Part shown: positions 10,102 to 20,933 of the stretch, one piece after another
Numbering within the stretch: position 1 is the stretch's first letter
Layout of the letters: every line of letters begins with the position of its first letter
Source: Catenaria anguillulae PL171
Taxonomy: Eukaryota > Blastocladiomycota > Blastocladiomycetes > Blastocladiales > Catenariaceae
Direction: 5' to 3'
NCBI GenBank assembly: GCA_002102555.1
Contig: MCFL01000061.1
Coordinates: 1-64,000 of the forward strand
DNA length: 64,000 nt
Translations under genes and position numbers: made by a program
Notes under the pieces: generated by a model
Databases searched by the model: none
Seen by the model: only the letters and a program-made list of their open reading frames with translations
Told to the model about the DNA's origin: nothing

Positions 10102-13071
10102 ATGAAGTCCTACTATCTATCAGCACTGGTCCTTGTCAGCTGCTGCATGCATCTCATCTTGGCCGAGCCAACACCGTTGGCTGTCCCTGCCGCCGTGCGA
10201 GAGTCTATCCTCAACTCAGAAGTCAGCAAAGGACCCTCAAGCGCCGGTGCCACCACCATCGCCAAGAATGCCGTTCCGCCCTTGACCTATGGCCAACCTC
10301 AAGCAGACGCGTCAAGTGAAGGCGGCATCAAAACAAAGAACGCAGAAAGCAACGGATTCGTGTACATTCCGGCCACATTAGAGACAGCCGAAGAGGCAGT
10401 CGAGCTCGTCAATCGTATCCCCGGATCCAAACTGGTGGGCCGGATGGGCGAGCTCGCCAACGCATACTTGCTTGCCGTTCCCGAACACTTGAATGAAGAG
10501 CAGCTCAAACAACTGGCCTCGACAGCGTCGGCCATCTCCGCAAATGGCCTCGGAAAGCGCGACGCAAAGGATTTGAGCCAAGCATCGGAATGGAAACCGC
10601 TGGTTCGTCATCGTCAGTGGAGGCCAAGGACGATTCCTGATACTCCATCGGCTTCACAATTGAGGGAGCGCGGATCCGTACTCGATGATACCCCGAGACA
10701 AGTGGTAGTGCTCAACAAGAGGCAAGCCCCTCCGTCAATGGCAGTGCTTGGTATCAACGATCCCGAGTTCCAGGACCAGTGGCATTTGGTATGATTTGGA
10801 CTCGTTCGCTCAATACATTGCAACTTGAACTCATAGTTTTCCTCAATAGAACAATACTGTGGCTGTTGGAAACGACGTGAGCGCCATATCGGCATGGACA
10901 TCGAGTATGCAATCACGCAACACTTCGAGCCGAGCTGCTTTGAGTCCAATCACTGACATGAACCCATTTCCCACCCAGAAATAACTGGTCGCAACATTAC
11001 TGTAACCCTCATCGACGATGGTCTCGATTACACACATCCGGATCTCAAGGACAACTTTGTACAGGATTAGCCATGTCTCATGACCGCCGGCGACCCATGT
11101 TCTCACGCAGATGATTTCTCGCATTCTCTCCAGGACGCTGACGCCTCTTACGATTTCAACCTTCAAAAGGCTCTTCCTTACCCAGCATTGACAAGCGACA
11201 CACACGGCACCCGTTGTGCCGGAGAAATTGGTGCCCGACCAGGCAATGGCGTGTGCGGAGTTGGCCTTGCGTACGACGCAAAGCTGGCGGGCATTCGCTT
11301 GCTTTCGGGAGACATTACCGTTGCCGACGAAGTTGCTGCGCTCAACTATCGCTACGAGCGTGTTGATGTGTATTCCAATTCATGGGGACCCGATGACGAT
11401 GGTGCTACTGTGGCGGGGCCCTCACGGTTTACTCAGCAGGCGTTGGTGAACGCCGCAAATAACGGGAGGGCTGGGAGGGGGAATGTCATGGTATTTGCGG
11501 CTGGGAATGGTGGTGAGGCGGACAACTGCAGTACGTTCATGGAACGGATTCTCGTTGAGCCCTGCACCCACTCACATCGGCTTTTTCACCTGGTCCTTTA
11601 GATTATGATGGATTTGCCAACAATTTGTACACGGTTTCCATTGGAGCCGTGGACATATACAATGAGGTATCGTGGTATGGCGAGCCATGTGTTGCTCACA
11701 TGGTCGTTGGGTACAGCAGCAACGAGAATGTGGGAATTGTACGAACCTCATTCTCGTCGTTATTCCTTCAAAGTGATCTCATGTCATGGTGAGACTGTTC
11801 CGAAACAGACAACCACGGACCGTGGAACTGGTTGCGCAAACGACCACGGTGGTACATCTGCGGCCACGCCCCTTGCTTCGGCAATCGTTGCCCTCATCCT
11901 TCAAGTGCGGTACGGATGACTGCTCAATTCAATCCTCGTTTGGGAAATGTGAGCATATTTACTGACAGCCGAATCGTATGGCGGTGCAGCCCATCCCTCA
12001 CTGTTCGCGACGTGCACGACATTCTTCGCAAATCCGCTCTGAAAATCACTCCCGTCAACAACACTTTTCACACGCCTCAATTCGTGCCCCAATGGACCAA
12101 GCTTCCCTCGGGCCTGTCGCACTCGGACTACTTTGCATACGGCCGCATCGATGCTGCCCGTGCTCTCCTCGCGACCCGCGCTCACAAACCCCTCCCCCCT
12201 CGTCTCACACATAAAGCAACTTCACCCGTTCTCAACACCAGAATCCCATACTCGTCGCAAACGTCGACCTTCTCAATGCGCCTGCCCGTTGCTGCATCCA
12301 TTACAGTGACCAATTCCACGACAGGCATCGCGCCAGGTCAAGGACTTGTGGTTGAGCGCGTTGGAGCGCGCGTTTGGGTGACGCATCCGAGGAGGGGGCA
12401 TTTGGCGTTCCAGCTCATTTCCCCGGCGGGCATTGTGAGCAATCTGGCTACGCCACGGCCCGATGATCGGTCGAATGCGGGTTTGCCTGGTTGGCAGTTT
12501 ACATCAGTCAAGCACTGGGGCGAGCCGGCCTTGGGTGAATGGAAGCTGGCGGTCGCAGATTTGGGCAATGCAACGACAAACGGGACGTTGGTTGGATGGG
12601 AATTGGAGATTCACGGGCACTCTGGGTCCCTGACGGGCGAAGTGGTTGACACAACTGTACGTACATGCCTTTCTGCTCCTTGAGGGAAACGCTGAGGGCG
12701 GCCGATTTCATCTCACGTATACTCATCATCAGTCATTCATCTCTTCTCCTCGCCGTCGCAAAACAACACAGTTCACTGTCCCTGACGACAAAGGCTCTGG
12801 CCCAGATCCAATTTTGCTTGCCAGCGGTGCAGCTGGGGCCGCGACAATAGTTGCTGTTGGTGCATTTGCCGCTCGTGCGTGGAAAAAGCGCAATCAGCAG
12901 CGGGTCGCTGTGGACGCTGATGAGCAGCGGACCGCCGTTCAAGTGACAGCAAAGGCCAAGAGGGCGGAGTCGGCAACACCATTGGAAGAAATGGGCGACA
13001 CGACGACGAGCCAGTCAAACATCTTGACGACGGCTAAGGTGGATAGTCCACGTTCTGCGTCCCCAGTGTAA
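10102..13071 (+). CDS. Kexin/furin-type proprotein convertase
   Basis: Subtilase that cuts secretory proproteins after Lys-Arg in the late Golgi. Eight exons: 10102-10788, 10850-10904, 10979-11058, 11134-11530, 11602-11738, 11809-11909, 11990-12656, 12733-13071; 820 aa. All joins keep frame. Signal peptide (~1-21), pro-region ending at LNKR (~207), catalytic domain with Asp in LIDDGLDY (~260), His in HGTRCAGEI, oxyanion Asn in AAGNGG and Ser in HGGTSAATP. It is followed by a P-domain (about residues 480-620, with WQF...HWGE...GEWKL) and a single C-terminal membrane helix before a short basic/acidic tail. Introns are 61-80 bp. The exon 6-7 join (phase 2, donor GTACGG) is the least certain. Neighbours at 13491-16283 encode secreted proteins rich in KR sites. 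Confidence 0.93.
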
Positions 13072-13490
13072 ATTCTAGTTTTTTTGTTGGCCAGCGCATG
13101 TCCGGTTTGCCAACGCCATGTCCAGAACATGGTTGTCTTCTTACACTGTGCATACTCGTAACTATACTCTCAACTATAAATGCACTCGTTCAGCAATAGA
13201 GAGCACGGGCAGGATTTTTCGCACAAATCTTTTGCAAATGATTGCAACATTAATCGCCGATGAAACGTCAATCGGTACGACCAGCTGGCCTTAAGCTCAT
13301 ATTGAGGCGGGTGTAATGACATTCGGACGGCAAAGTCCCGGTCCGTTTGCTTCAGCCGCCATGGCACTGCAAATGGATGGGCGAATTCAAAGATCTGTGA
13401 CCCGTCATTCGAATGAACGACAGCCGTACTCATGTCCCACCGACAATAAGCAAAACAGCCAACATTCCTCGCCTACCCTTCTCACACGCC
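13072..13490. other. Convergent 3' regions, no gene seen
   Basis: AT-richer 419-bp spacer holding the 3' ends of the convergent kexin and secreted-protein genes. Nothing else recognised. Confidence 0.4.
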
Positions 13491-14504
13491 TCAATTCTTG
13501 AACTTGGCGTCATCGACCTCGTAAAACGGCAGTTTCTCTGCAACCGCCTTTCTCGCCGCCTTCCGAATCGTCTCCATCACAGTATCCTCCAACCCAAGCA
13601 TGACGTCCTCAATCGTCTTGTGGACGCGAGACACAATCCTCGCTTCCCACTCACGGACTTTGCGACGAATCGCGTCCATGACACCGCGCTTGGATGGGCG
13701 AGAGCCAAGGTCGCTGCTGGTCGGCTTGAGCGAATCGGGCAGGAACTTGTTGATGTTGGACTGAAGAATTGCGGGAAGTGCGGAGAGGTACCGGTTGGTT
13801 TCATCGACAAAGATGGCGTGGACTTCGGGCCGGATTTCGGCCATGACGTTCTTGAGACAAGGAGGTAACAAACGGTTAGGTTACAATGCTGTCCTGTCTC
13901 TGACGAGTGACAACTTGATAAAGCCAATAGCAACACGTACCGACATGAAGTGGTTGATCTTGCCCTGATACCAACCCTTGAGCCAGCGCTTCCCGAGCAA
14001 TGCATCCTTGGATGACGCATCCAAAAACAGCTGCTTCTTGATGCCGCGAATTGCTGCCTCAGTACACCTGACGGTCGAATTCTGCAGGACGCGGTCCACC
14101 TCGACCCTGGCTCGCTGTTTTACTTCGACAACAATGCGGTCCAGCGGGCGCAAGATTGCGTTACACAAGGGCTGCAACCACCCGCACTTTGCCTCATTGC
14201 CCACGATTGGCGCAACACCCAAGATTTCGGCGAGGGTGCCACGAAACGCGGCCGGAATTTCGTCCAGGATGTCGGGCTTGGCGGCTTGAACAGAAGTCAA
14301 GACTTGTGTGCGGATGATGGGCGCAATTTGCTTGTCGACAATCGGGTTAATGATTTTGCGGTCGATCCAGGCCTTGACAAAGCGTTTCTCGACATGGGGA
14401 TGCCGGAGGGATGTGTCGTTGACTGGGGCGGCTTCACAAGGCATTGCGGCCAGAAGCATCACAGCCATCAAAGTGAAGACAAGTAGCTTGAGCTGGGACA
14501 TCAT
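13491..14504 (-). CDS. Secreted protein of unknown family with Lys-Arg sites, copy A
   Basis: Not a family I recognise. Exons 14504-13941 and 13850-13491, phase-0 intron of 90 bp (donor GTACGT), give 307 aa. A signal peptide (~1-24) is followed by a short pro-segment ending in EKR (~41). The mature part is helical and amphipathic, with IIN-IVDKQIAPII and a CGWLQPLC cysteine pair. Three KR dipeptides precede similar Trp/Ile-rich segments: KRFVKAWIDRK, KRWLKGWYQGK and KRGVMDAIRRK. No membrane segment after the signal. Roughly 55-60 percent identical by eye to copy B at 15290-16283, same strand, same intron position, so a tandem duplication. The adjacent kexin gene suggests these are processed in the Golgi (inference). 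Confidence 0.85.
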
Positions 14505-15289
14505 GGCAAGCGTCTAATCTACTGTCAATCTATCGCGGTCGAGGACGATTTCAGCTGTACCAGGGGTTCCAGCCAAAGCTTTATGTGCGCGGGGGGAGTC
14601 GGTGGTGGGTCGGCAGCTTCTGCTCAGGCAATCTTATTCTGATTCACTTTCCTTTATGCGAACGTAGATTTGGTCATTTTGTCATTCCGAGTGTGCATAC
14701 ATGCATGGGGCCAACTTGCCTTAAACATGTCTCAAGATGCCAAGAAAGTGGAGGTCTCAGACGTGACGGGGGCTGATTGAGGCATGTCGGACAAAGAAAA
14801 GCTGTGCTGTTGGGGGCTGACTGGATCTCCACCTCCAGAAGTGCTACATACCGATTTACCCGAGCCAATGCCGGAAACGGTCATGTCTGAAAAAAGCATT
14901 ATTGCACCGCCGTCATTGTCATCAACTGATGTTTTTGTTGGCACCCCTCTGGCCGCCCTTTCTTGGCTGTGTGGTGGGGCCGATCCAGAAGAACCGTTGG
15001 GTGATCCAACTGTCCAGTTGCGACCCCGAGGGCCGCTCACTGCAGGCAGTGCAAGTAAGTATGTATGGCTGGGTCGGTGTCAAGCTGGCAGCATACCGCT
15101 CATGGGAGAAGTGTACCTACCTAACGGTTGACGAGTATCTGCAGTGTCAGTTGATTGGAACCCGAGCCGTCCTCGGCCAGTCCACACATGACAGTGAGCA
15201 CGAGGCATGGCGGTGTGCGAAGTTGTACATCAATCATATGCGCTGCAGACACTGATTTGAGTACAGTTAAACACAATCTAAAGTCCCAC
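14505..15289. other. Spacer between tandem paralogues
   Basis: About 785 bp. Open frames on both strands (for example 14732-15040 minus) show no domain or clear exon structure. Should contain the promoter of copy A and the 3' end of copy B. Confidence 0.35.
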
Positions 15290-16283
15290 TCAGTTCTTGA
15301 ACTTGGCGTCATCCTCATCAAAGAACGGCAACGCATCGGCCACTGCCTTGCGTGTGGTCTTGCGCACCGTCTCCATGATCTGCTCCTCAAGACCAACAAG
15401 CACATCCTCAACCACATCGTGAATGCGCGCCAAAATGGCCTTTTGCCACTCGGCAATCTTGTTGCGGATCGCGTCCATGATGCCGCGCTTGGCCTTGCGG
15501 TCGTTGATGTGCTGCGGGAGGGGCGTGCGCAACGACTCGGGCAGGAACGGGTTGACAGCGGATTGCAGGATGTTGGGAAGTTTGGACAAGTACCGTTGCG
15601 ACATTTCGCGAACAATAATGTGGATTTCCGGGCGGATTTCGGTCATGACATTCTGGAATGTAACCGACAGAGTACAACAGGGCGTGAGACAGGAGCCAAA
15701 CACACGCTGGGAATTGCAGTGAAGGCAACTTGAAACGTACGGCCATGAAATGGTTGATCTTGGTGTGGTACCAGCCCTTCAACCCACGCTTGACCAACAC
15801 CTTCTTGGAGTTCTCGTCCAAGAAGAGCTGCTTCTTGACGCTGCGAAGCGCGGCATTCACGCAGTGGACCTTGGAATCGGCCAGCACCTTCTCGACCTCA
15901 ACCTTGGCCTTGGTCTTGACATTGTCGACAATGCGGTCGAGCGGGCGAATGATGGCATTGCACAATGGCTGCAACCAGCCGCACTTGGCCTCATTGTCGA
16001 CAATCGGCGCAACGCCCAAGATCTCGGCCAGAGTCTGACGGAAGACTTTGGGCACGTCGTTGAGCAGTTCGGGCTTGACCTTTTCAACGGTTTCATCCAC
16101 TTGCTTGCGGAGAATGGGCGCAACTTGGTTGTCGACGAGCGGGTTGATGATCTTGCGGTCAATCCACGACTTGACAAAACGCTTGTCGAGGTGGGTCGGG
16201 GTCGACGGGGCAGCCAGAGTCGATGCAGTCAGGGCCAACAAGAAGAGGGCAAGGAAGGCAGTGAGAGACTTGGTTGCAAGCAT
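15290..16283 (-). CDS. Secreted protein of unknown family with Lys-Arg sites, copy B
   Basis: Paralogue of the gene at 13491-14504. Exons 16283-15741 and 15652-15290, phase-0 intron of 88 bp at the same residue (after KINHFMA), 301 aa. Signal peptide (~1-25), then LDKR (~34) and the mature chain. The best conserved blocks between copies are the ALNEILG-like segment preceding the CGWLQPLC pair, a third Cys (~145), and the C-terminal end DDAKFKN. KR sites precede FVKSWIDRK, GLKGWYHTK and GIMDAIRNK, the last within an extended helix. Probably extracellular or in the wall; function unknown. It could instead be a helical lipid-binding-like protein with incidental KR sites. Confidence 0.87.
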
Positions 16284-16918
16284 GTTGTGTCTCTTCTATG
16301 GAGTCTATGGAGTCGGAGCGGCGGATGAGGGTATGTTCTGAGTCGGAAATGAAAGTGGGACTGTCGCACCTAATGGACGATCACAAGAAATGAGAGAGGG
16401 TCCGCTCAAGGCCGGCTACTGTGTCGGAGAAGGAGGGGATGAGTGTCCTTGCCGGAGCGGATTGACGGAAGGAGGGAGGCAGACCCGTATTTGTATGTGC
16501 GGCAGGGTCGGCGGTGGACCCAGACATCCGGCTGGCTCGCTTGCCACACCAGCGTTCTCACATGCGCACATGCACATTGAGCGTCTCAGCCGGTTTGCGA
16601 GTGTGGCACCACAGTACACAAGGGGCGGCGCTTGCAATTGGCGCTCTTGTGCTTGCGCTTGCGGCCGCTGCTGCTGCATATGCCATCCACACCAAGTGCG
16701 TGAAAATAGCTCCATCCGTCCATTGTGTGGACTGGGTCCTCGCTCACCTGGCTGGCGTAGTGGCGCTGCCTGTGACTGTTTGAGATCCAAACTGTGACAC
16801 GACAAAACGGCTGAAAAACAGCAAACTTGAACTGTTTCATTTCGATGATGAAATTGCTTGTTGTATTTACATGGAAGCTGCAACATGCGCGGGGCCATTG
16901 AAAAAAAGTGCCATACTA
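16284..16918. other. Intergenic up to transposon edge
   Basis: No convincing gene. Holds the promoter of copy B and the left flank of the transposon; the target TA is at 16917-16918. Confidence 0.4.
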
Positions 16919-16962
16919 TGGTGCCGGTCGTTCAAAACGCGCAGGTGAAGGAGGGGAGGATC
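16919..16962 (+). repeat. Left terminal inverted repeat, 44 bp
   Basis: Perfect reverse complement of 20645-20688; preceded by TA at 16917-16918. Similarity stops abruptly after GGGGAGGATC. Confidence 0.93.
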
Positions 16963-17205
16963 ATCGAGCGCGGACCAAACCCTTTCAACCCTTTCAACTC
17001 CCATAAAACTTGCAAACAATCTTAACAACTCAGAGCAATGAAATTGTATGTATTGAGAAAATAAAATTACCACTTCTCATGTGATTCGGGTGATGCAAGT
17101 ACCAGGCGGCCAAAATGCATTGGGAAATCAGTGAACAGAGCGTGACGGAGAAACGAAAAAAACGAACGGAACAGCTGATACGCACACACAGCGGGAGAAA
17201 ATACC

Positions 17206-20195
17206 TTACTCGTCACGTCCTTGACACTCCTTCATTTCCTTGAGCATGACTCTGGCTTTTTCGCCGAGGGAAGGACTGGCTTCCAACTTGGCAATGAGCT
17301 CAAGCAGGTCATTTTGGCCAACACGGCGATGCGACTTGAAGGACTTCTCGTCTGCTAAATACTCAACAAGCATGGGACTGCCGTTAGTCAGTAGTTTGTA
17401 AATCGAAAGGAAGCGTGCCGATTTCCGGAAAAAGCGCCGAATGGTGCATAGCTTGACGCTGTCCAATGCTTGAGGAACAAGTCGGCGAAGTGCGTCAAAG
17501 CTGAAGCCGCAATTTTCCCTCGCGTATAGTTTGGCAAACGACCAGACCCGCTCGATGGCTGAGAAAGAATGGATTATGGCATGTGAGTGTGGGTTACAGC
17601 GAGAGAAATTGCGGGCAAGAAACGTACGATTCAGCTCAGGGTGGAACTTGGGTAAAAACAACACCAAATGCCCTGCTTCCTCCAGCGCCTCGGCAATCAA
17701 ACACTTTTGCGCCGCGAAATCCGGTAAACACTCAACCATACGCAAGGCGCAGCAGTCCACCCGCGATGAGCGGCCGGGGTCGTCAAGCATCTTGGACTTG
17801 CACTGCTTGCACTGCACAGGAACTGGCTTGCCGTCAGGCCCCCGCTTTGGGCCCCTTTTCGGCCACAATCCACGATCCATCAAGATGCTCTTCAAACCCT
17901 TTGGCTCACCACGAGTGTTTTGCATCGACTGGACATGAGTTGTGCCGTCGGCTGCGACAAACGTGGTCGTGCGCATCATGGGCGCGTTCTGGCCACCATC
18001 CTTGCCGGGGAGCTTCTTGGCAACAAGCGCGTCAGGCGCAAAGATTTTGTGCCCAGTCGCATTGTCAAAGACAAAGAGGCCTTGGCATGGACGCCCATTC
18101 GGCCCGTTGCCGTGCATGGCATTGAAAACAGGAATGAGGCGGTCCAAAACTTGGTGGTAAAGGTCGGTGCCGGTCCAATACCCTTGCGCACGAGCGCCAT
18201 ACTCAAAGAGAACACGAGCACCGCCGATCGTTGTCGAATTCCCCTGCGCACCCGCGGAATCGCCACCCGACTGATCAGCGCCCTCGTCCTCGTCGTCCTC
18301 GTCCCCATCCTCTTCCTCGTCATCGTCCTCGTCGTCCTCGTCGTCAACGTCCTCGTAATCGGCCTCCTCCTCATCGAGCTCGAGGGGCGAACCCACTTGA
18401 CGGGCAGAGCGTGCCGGCGGGCGCGCATCAATCGGAACCACGACAGTCAGCTCGCCATGGCACTCACACACGAACGACGAGACCATAATCCCCCTGCCGC
18501 GGCTCTTCTTCTTGAGCGGGTGAGTCCACCGCGGCTTCCAGTACACTGTCTGGCAGTCGTTCGCCATGAACGTGCACTCGTCATGGTACACAGGCACGAC
18601 CAGTCGCTCGTCGTCCCCAATACTGGGGTCGTGGATACGAGAAACGAGCACGTGCTTGCGTTCGCCATCAGGGCCACACGAGTCGCAGTCCTTGCCGCAG
18701 GTGTCACGCTGCCCAGCCTTGTTCTCTACCACGCAAGTGCCTGGAACCTTGAGCGCGTCGTCCAGTGAATCTTGGTGCACAAGCTCCTCAACCGTGGTGC
18801 GCATGCGGGGCGCCAAACCATCCATGGCGGCGATGAATGCCTCGCGCTCCGCGAGGACGTCGTCACGGCACTTGCCATCGGTATACGCTCCTTTGGCGTC
18901 CTTGGCGTACACCCAGCCGAGCAAGCGCAGGTAACGCTTCGCCAAACGCTCGGTCAAGACGGCCCAGTTGCGCTTTGGCGCGGCGCTGGTTGCAGCCGCG
19001 GCCTCGGCGTCGGCAATTGGCTTGAGGATGGCGGACGTGACCCACGATGCAAACGAGGCTGCGGTCACTTTTCCACGGGGTTGGGACTCTAGCCACTCCC
19101 GCATCTGCTGTAACTTGTCGTCTTGAGTCAGCAACCATGATTGCTTTGAACGGTCACCCCCACTCTTGAACTTGATCAACGTTCCGGTGGCGACAAGCGA
19201 AGCATACTCCTTCTTGACGCGGCCGGCCCGCCGGGACGTTTGGTACACCTCGGTGGCGGCTTGCTTCCGGGACCAGTCCTTCCCATGGCCGCGCAAGCGA
19301 AATTGAATGTAAAGGTGGACCGCCATCGCGCGCATGGCGTGGGTTGCCTTGATTTTCCCAGCCGCCTTGCCGCTTGTTGGCATGTACTTCCGGGCGGCAG
19401 CCGAGACTTTGAGCAGTTCCTCTTTTTCCGATTCGGTGACGCGCGTAGTGTGCGCGATACGACCGTATCCGCTGCACCACCCACAAGGCTGCGACCGGCC
19501 TGGCGGAATGGAGGCACACCTGCACGATGGAGCCGAGGGCTGCGAAGCGCCAGAAGTCGGGTTTCGGGGAGACTTGTTTGCCTTGGAATTGGCAGATCCG
19601 CCAGACGCGGGTGGCGACGACGGCGATTGCTGGGCGCTGGAGCTTGTGCTCCGTCAGTGGGCGCGCAGGTCGGGGTCGATTGCAGCGGATGAGCATCGAG
19701 TTTCGATGTAGTTGGTGCCCGTGGCTCCTTGCGCTGGAGTTGCGACAGGACTTGTGGAGGGGCCGTTTTCCGAGGAGCGGCATTGGTGCGGCTGTCCGGA
19801 AGCAAGGCATTGCCGTTGGAGGCAGGCTAGAGAGTGAAACGAGTTAGGCAAGCAAAACATGAAGGAGGTGCCGTGCTGGAACGGACCATCTGGTTCTCGT
19901 CATAGGTCATCCCTTGCTTTGGCCGGGGGCGTTTGGTAGGCCCAGGTTGGGCCACAGGGTCAGCGACTTGCTCGTCATCCGATGACAGAACCAAGTTGAG
20001 TGGGCGCTTGACCGGTGGAGGCTGCCGCGCTTTGCGACTGCGATGCTCCTGTTTTGGGGGCAAGCCGGCAAGGGCGCGCAAGTCGTAATCTTGGCCGTTT
20101 TCGTTGCCGTATTGGGTGCTGGCATCGCGCAATCCATCCTTGATCTTTTGCTGCTGTCGACTGACTTGAAGTGAGCGCTTGGACCGGCGGGCCAT
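17206..20195 (-). CDS. DDE transposase of the transposon
   Basis: Likely start ATG 20195 (MARRSKRS, basic). Exon 1 20195-19887, then an intron to 19826, and a long body ending at 17206 with a 69-bp intron 17627-17559, whose removal creates the HPELNPIERVW motif. Catalytic triad: Asp in VYHDECTF, Asp in VFDNATGH, Glu in ELNPIERVW, matching IS630/Tc1-related transposases common in basidiomycetes and chytrids. Cys clusters at CGKDCDSCG and CKQCKSK may bind zinc. A run of ~30 Asp/Glu encoded at about 18280-18380 interrupts the catalytic core. The N-terminal part does not read through cleanly: the Ser/Pro-rich frame from 19826 must switch frame near 19620-19770 to join the body, either through a weak 122-bp intron or a one-base lesion, so activity is uncertain. 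Confidence 0.85.
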
Positions 20196-20644
20196 TGTGT
20201 TCCGTTTGAGCAAAATCCATAGAATTGGACGGTTGACAGTTGCGAGAGAGGAAGCGTGAGAGCTCGAGGCGGCGTGATCCTCAACGCATCCAGCAGTTTT
20301 CTGGCCATCGGGCAACACAGGCGGTTTTCTCCAACGCCACAACAGCTCATGTGAAAAAAAACCAAGCTTTGCGCATCAGGTGACCCTAAAATAAGGCCGG
20401 GTTGATAAGGAGAATCGGGAGAAATCCAAGAAAGACGGCCAAAACTTTGCCAAGCCATTTCTCACGTTCTAGGGACGGGATCTTCACAAAAAATGGTAAC
20501 TTTGTGCGCCTCAGTTCGAGGAACATGTTCTAGAAGTTTCAAGACGATTCATGCATTTTTGAAGACTGTGAAAGGTTTTGAAGTTCAACATTTTAGGTGG
20601 GAAACAGAGAGGTCCAAGACCCGTCACGTGATCATCGCGCAGGC

Positions 20645-20688
20645 GATCCTCCCCTCCTTCACCTGCGCGTTTTGAACGACCGGCACCA
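20645..20688 (-). repeat. Right terminal inverted repeat, 44 bp
   Basis: Perfect reverse complement of 16919-16962; followed by TA at 20689-20690. Confidence 0.93.
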
Positions 20689-20933
20689 TAGTGTATTTCT
20701 ATACCTGACGTGCCGGCCATTGATGTCAGTGCAACTAAGACATGGCCAACTTGAATCCACGACGACAACTCCGGTGCAAGATTCTCCACGGTGGTATGGT
20801 TGGTAAAGTCGAGGGAGATGAATGGGGATTGCATGAAAGAAATGGGTAAAAAAAGTCACTTAAGGCTGCAAGGAAAGTACAGGTAAAGAAGAGGGGACAA
20901 TAATTGGGCTCGGCCAGAAAGACACACGAGTCA

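Larger units (their letters stand above)
16919..20688 (-). mobile_element. TIR DNA transposon with TA target duplication
   Basis: A 3770-bp element bounded by 44-bp perfect inverted repeats (16919-16962 and 20645-20688, outer end TGGTGCCGGTCGTTC) and flanked by TA on both sides (16917-16918, 20689-20690). This is the arrangement of Tc1/mariner/IS630-type elements, which duplicate TA. The single large gene inside, on the minus strand, encodes a DDE transposase. The identical repeat ends point to a fairly recent insertion. The host site lies between the secreted-protein pair and TRIC-like copy 2. Confidence 0.9.

Noticed and set aside
17920-18768. Plus-strand frame with hydrophobic Leu/Val runs, membrane-protein-like
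   Set aside because: The hydrophobic runs are the complement of the transposase Asp/Glu codons.
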